A stretch of 36,591 nucleotides of DNA from NCBI GenBank assembly GCA_029219285.1, contig JAQXTC010000070.1:1-36591 (forward strand), read 5' to 3'. The translations under genes were made by a program, and so were the position numbers. The notes beneath the pieces were generated by a model that was given only the letters and a program-made list of their open reading frames with translations, ran no database searches and had not been told where the DNA came from. Below are positions 34,453 through 36,591 of the stretch, piece by piece; within the stretch, counting starts at the first letter, position 1; the number at the start of each line of letters is the position of its first letter. This DNA comes from Clostridiaceae bacterium. Its GTDB lineage: Bacteria; Bacillota; Clostridia; Clostridiales; Clostridiaceae.

Positions 34453-34481
34453 GAGAAAGCATCTAAAAAAGATGCTTTTCT
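34453..34481 (-). terminator. Terminator of the malic/malolactic enzyme gene
   Basis: On the minus strand AAAGCATC pairs with GATGCTTT around a 7-nt loop, followed by TCTCTCTT; a modest T-run. Confidence 0.6.
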
Positions 34482-34484
34482 ATG

Positions 34485-36122
34485 CTAATATCTTGCTTCC
34501 CATATTGATTTTTTAACTTCTTCAAGCGCCGTATCTTCACTTATATCAGCTCTACAAACTCCATCTTTAATTGCCTGTTTGACAACAGCTGTAGCTACTA
34601 AAACAGATGCTTCTTTAAGTTTTGATACTGGTGGTAATATTGATGCCCCAATTGTTTCTAAATCTTGAATTGATGCAATTCCATTGGCAGCAGCAGATAA
34701 CATATTATCTGTAACTCTTTTAGCTTTAGCTATAACTATTCCAAAACCTAAACCTGGATAAAGTAATGCATTATTAGCTTGCCCAATTTTATATGATACG
34801 CCATTATAATCAACTGGATCTGATGGACTTCCTGTAACAACTAAAGCTTTTCCTTTACTCCACTTAATTATATCTGAAGCTTTAGCTTCGCAAAGCTTAG
34901 TAGGGTTTGAAATTGGCATTATGGCAGGACGTTCATTGTACTTACACATATTCTTAACCACATCTTCAGTAAAGGCTCCTGGAACTCCTGATGTTCCTAT
35001 TATTACAGATGGTTTTACAACTTCAACTATTTCTGCAAGATCAGTTAATGGCTTATTAAATTCCCTTGCTGGTCTAGCATACTTTTTTTGTCCTTCAGTA
35101 AGGTTTTCCATGTTATCAGTAATAAGTCCATATCTATCAACTACATAAAACTGCTTTGTTGCCTCTTCTTCTGTAAGACCAGTCCTGATTTTTTCTAACT
35201 TTATTTGATCAGATACACCAATTCCTGCAGTTCCACCACCAAATACTAATATTCTATGGTCTTTAACAGGAATATTAGTAACCTTAGCCACTGCATTTAA
35301 TGCTGATACCATCATTACTCCTGTCCCCTGAATATCATCATTAAATGTACATATTTTATCTCTATATTTTTCTAGTATTCTTCTTGCATTTCCACGTCCA
35401 AAATCCTCCCAATGGATTAAAACTTCTGGGAACATATCTGTTGTAACTTTTACAAATTCATCAATAAATTCATCATATTTTTTTCCTGTAACTCTTTCAT
35501 GCCTATTACCTAAATATTCTAGATCATTTAAAAGTTTTTCATTATTAGTTCCGGCATCAATTACAACAGGCAATACACTTTTAGGATTAATTCCAGATGC
35601 TACTGTATATACTGCTAGCTTTCCTATTGATATATCAACACCTTGAACTCCCCAGTCACCAATACCTAAAACTCCTTCTCCATCAGTTACTACTATAAGT
35701 TTAACTTCATCTAAATCTTCAATTCCGCCTTCAATAGAACTCCTAATACTACCAATATCATTAACATCTAAAAACACTGCATCCTTAGATGTATCATATG
35801 TATTGGAATAATTCATTACTGCATCTCCTATAGTTGGAGTATAAATTATTGGTAAGAGTTCAGTAACATGTTTTCCTACAACATAATAAAATAAAGTTCT
35901 ATTTGTATCATACAAATTCATTAAAAAATGATGTTTTTGTAAATTGTCATTAATATTTTTTATTTTTTTATACACTATTTCTTCTTGTTCTTCTATTGTT
36001 CTAATCTTATTAGGTAATAGTCCAACCAAACCATACTTTACTCTTTCTTCCTTTGTAAATGCAGTTCCTTTGTTGAAAAATGGATTTCTTAACAAATCAA
36101 TACCTTTCAATTCTTTTGTCAT
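34485..36122 (-). CDS. NAD-dependent malic enzyme / malolactic enzyme
   Basis: 545 aa. Signatures: LPIIYTPTIGDAV, VTDGEGVLGIGDWGVQGVDISIGKLAVY (malate and metal region with catalytic Lys), LPVVIDAGTNNEKLL, HWEDFGRGNARRILEKY, TFNDDIQGTGVMM (metal-binding Asp), the NAD site ILVFGGGTAGIGVS near 290, IMPISNPTKLCEAKASDIIKWSKGKALVVTGSPSDPV and QANNALLYPGLGFG. It decarboxylates malate to pyruvate (malic) or directly to lactate (malolactic); the two groups are close and the sequence alone does not settle it. About 541-545 aa is typical for both. The ribosome site is AGGAAGGG. The gene appears to stand alone, with brnQ upstream having its own terminator. Confidence 0.92.
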   Translation of the reverse strand: MTKELKGIDLLRNPFFNKGTAFTKEERVKYGLVGLLPNKIRTIEEQEEIVYKKIKNINDNLQKHHFLMNLYDTNRTLFYYVVGKHVTELLPIIYTPTIGDAVMNYSNTYDTSKDAVFLDVNDIGSIRSSIEGGIEDLDEVKLIVVTDGEGVLGIGDWGVQGVDISIGKLAVYTVASGINPKSVLPVVIDAGTNNEKLLNDLEYLGNRHERVTGKKYDEFIDEFVKVTTDMFPEVLIHWEDFGRGNARRILEKYRDKICTFNDDIQGTGVMMVSALNAVAKVTNIPVKDHRILVFGGGTAGIGVSDQIKLEKIRTGLTEEEATKQFYVVDRYGLITDNMENLTEGQKKYARPAREFNKPLTDLAEIVEVVKPSVIIGTSGVPGAFTEDVVKNMCKYNERPAIMPISNPTKLCEAKASDIIKWSKGKALVVTGSPSDPVDYNGVSYKIGQANNALLYPGLGFGIVIAKAKRVTDNMLSAAANGIASIQDLETIGASILPPVSKLKEASVLVATAVVKQAIKDGVCRADISEDTALEEVKKSIWEARY

Positions 36123-36249
36123 ACATCTTACCCTTCCTACTTTAAAATAAAACTTATACTATATATTGATATTATAAAACTATTAATATAACTTACCAAA
36201 TATTTTTGTATAATAATAAATTATTAATTAATATCTATATACCCCATAG

Positions 36250-36283
36250 AAAAAGAGAATTATCATAAATAGATAATTCTCCA
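36250..36283 (-). terminator. Terminator of brnQ
   Basis: On the minus strand GAGAATTAT and ATAATTCTC form a perfect 9-bp stem followed by TTTTTCT, about 45 bases after the brnQ stop. Confidence 0.85.
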
Positions 36284-36329
36284 TAAAAAACTTATTATAA
36301 AATAATGTTAGTATAAATTTAATAACTTG

Positions 36330-36591
36330 CTATGCAACCTCTTTTTCCATATATTCAGATATTGAGTTTTGTTTTAAGTATTTTATTAACAACCCTAATA
36401 CTAAGCCAATCACTGCAGGTAATAACCAGCCAAGTCCTTCTCCGTAAAGAGGCAATTTAGAAAATAATTCAACTAGAGGAGTAAATGCTATTCCAGTTTG
36501 ATTTAATGCATCAACAACACTTACAACTCCTGTAAATAAAAGTGTTGTGGAATATACAACTGAACTTTGTTTAATAAATTTATTTATCATA
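36330..36591 (-). CDS. brnQ: Branched-chain amino acid carrier (BrnQ/LIVCS family), C-terminal part cut by the window edge
   Basis: At least 86 C-terminal residues of a membrane protein: two hydrophobic segments (SSVVYSTTLLFTGVVSVVDALN and WLLPAVIGLVLGLLIKYL) separated by LVELFSKLPLYGEGLG. The wording matches the end of BrnQ carriers, which import Leu, Ile and Val with Na+. The codon ATG at 36590 is probably an internal methionine, since full BrnQ proteins have about 430-450 residues and the frame is open to the window end. Its promoter and N-terminus are not visible. Confidence 0.8.
   Translation of the reverse strand, partial: MINKFIKQSSVVYSTTLLFTGVVSVVDALNQTGIAFTPLVELFSKLPLYGEGLGWLLPAVIGLVLGLLIKYLKQNSISEYMEKEVA

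Noticed and set aside
1-36591. CRISPR array, tRNA or rRNA genes, prophage or transposase genes
   Set aside because: No regularly spaced repeats, cloverleaf patterns, rRNA signatures or integrase/transposase motifs were seen in any stretch.

Overview
The window is AT-rich low-GC Firmicute DNA and most resembles Clostridium sensu stricto. It has strong AGGAGG-type ribosome binding sites, short intergenic spaces, AT-rich hairpin terminators and a clostridial gene set: CheV, Cache-type chemoreceptor, type I AroD, OAH sulfhydrylase under an S-box, NAD malic/malolactic enzyme and BrnQ. Species cannot be assigned from the sequence alone. There are no rRNA or tRNA genes, CRISPR arrays, phage blocks or transposase genes.

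Layout. 1-407 is the 5' part of a group II intron (class C-like, minus strand) placed directly after the cheV terminator; its remainder lies outside the window. 462-9979 is a minus-strand run: cheV broken by a nonsense codon, a HAD phosphatase, endonuclease IV, a chemoreceptor, aroD, a small unknown protein, an ArsR/NifX fusion, a YkgJ-like Cys-rich protein and an M29 aminopeptidase. 10081-11041 holds a decayed chemoreceptor and a vestigial copy of the same intron's 5' end, again directly behind a terminator. 11098-17162 is a second minus-strand run: HI0933/BaiN-like flavoprotein, GH13 neopullulanase-type enzyme, esterase, RlmI-like methyltransferase and Ham1-like NTPase. 17275-18306 carries a small lipoprotein and an alpha/beta-hydrolase on the plus strand. 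18369-25999 contains an NCS2 purine permease, a MerR regulator divergent from a MATE exporter, and a likely operon of arginase-fold protein, second MATE exporter and CLC-F-type fluoride antiporter. 26194-28289 has a beta-propeller-like protein and a GreA-like factor. 28402-29355 is a collapsed sigma/anti-sigma locus. 29550-31188 is metY with SAM riboswitch and promoter. 31178-32109 holds two small paralogous proteins of unknown function. 32206-34394 is a radical-SAM/DUF4130 DNA-repair cassette behind a LexA box. 34485-36591 is the malic/malolactic enzyme and the C-terminal end of brnQ.

How it fits together. Regulatory logic is readable at several loci: LexA box over the -35 of the DNA-repair pair, a MerR 19-bp-spacer promoter over the first MATE gene, an ArsR-like palindrome at the start of the arsR/nifX transcript, and an S-box over metY. 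Damage is concentrated in sensory and regulatory genes (cheV, one mcp, merR, sigma/anti-sigma, possibly the arsR/nifX boundary), while metabolic genes look intact. No wholly new multi-gene system stands out. The least understood parts are the SOS-controlled radical-SAM/DUF4130 pair, the arginase-fold/MATE/CLC-F cluster and the tandem small paralogs.
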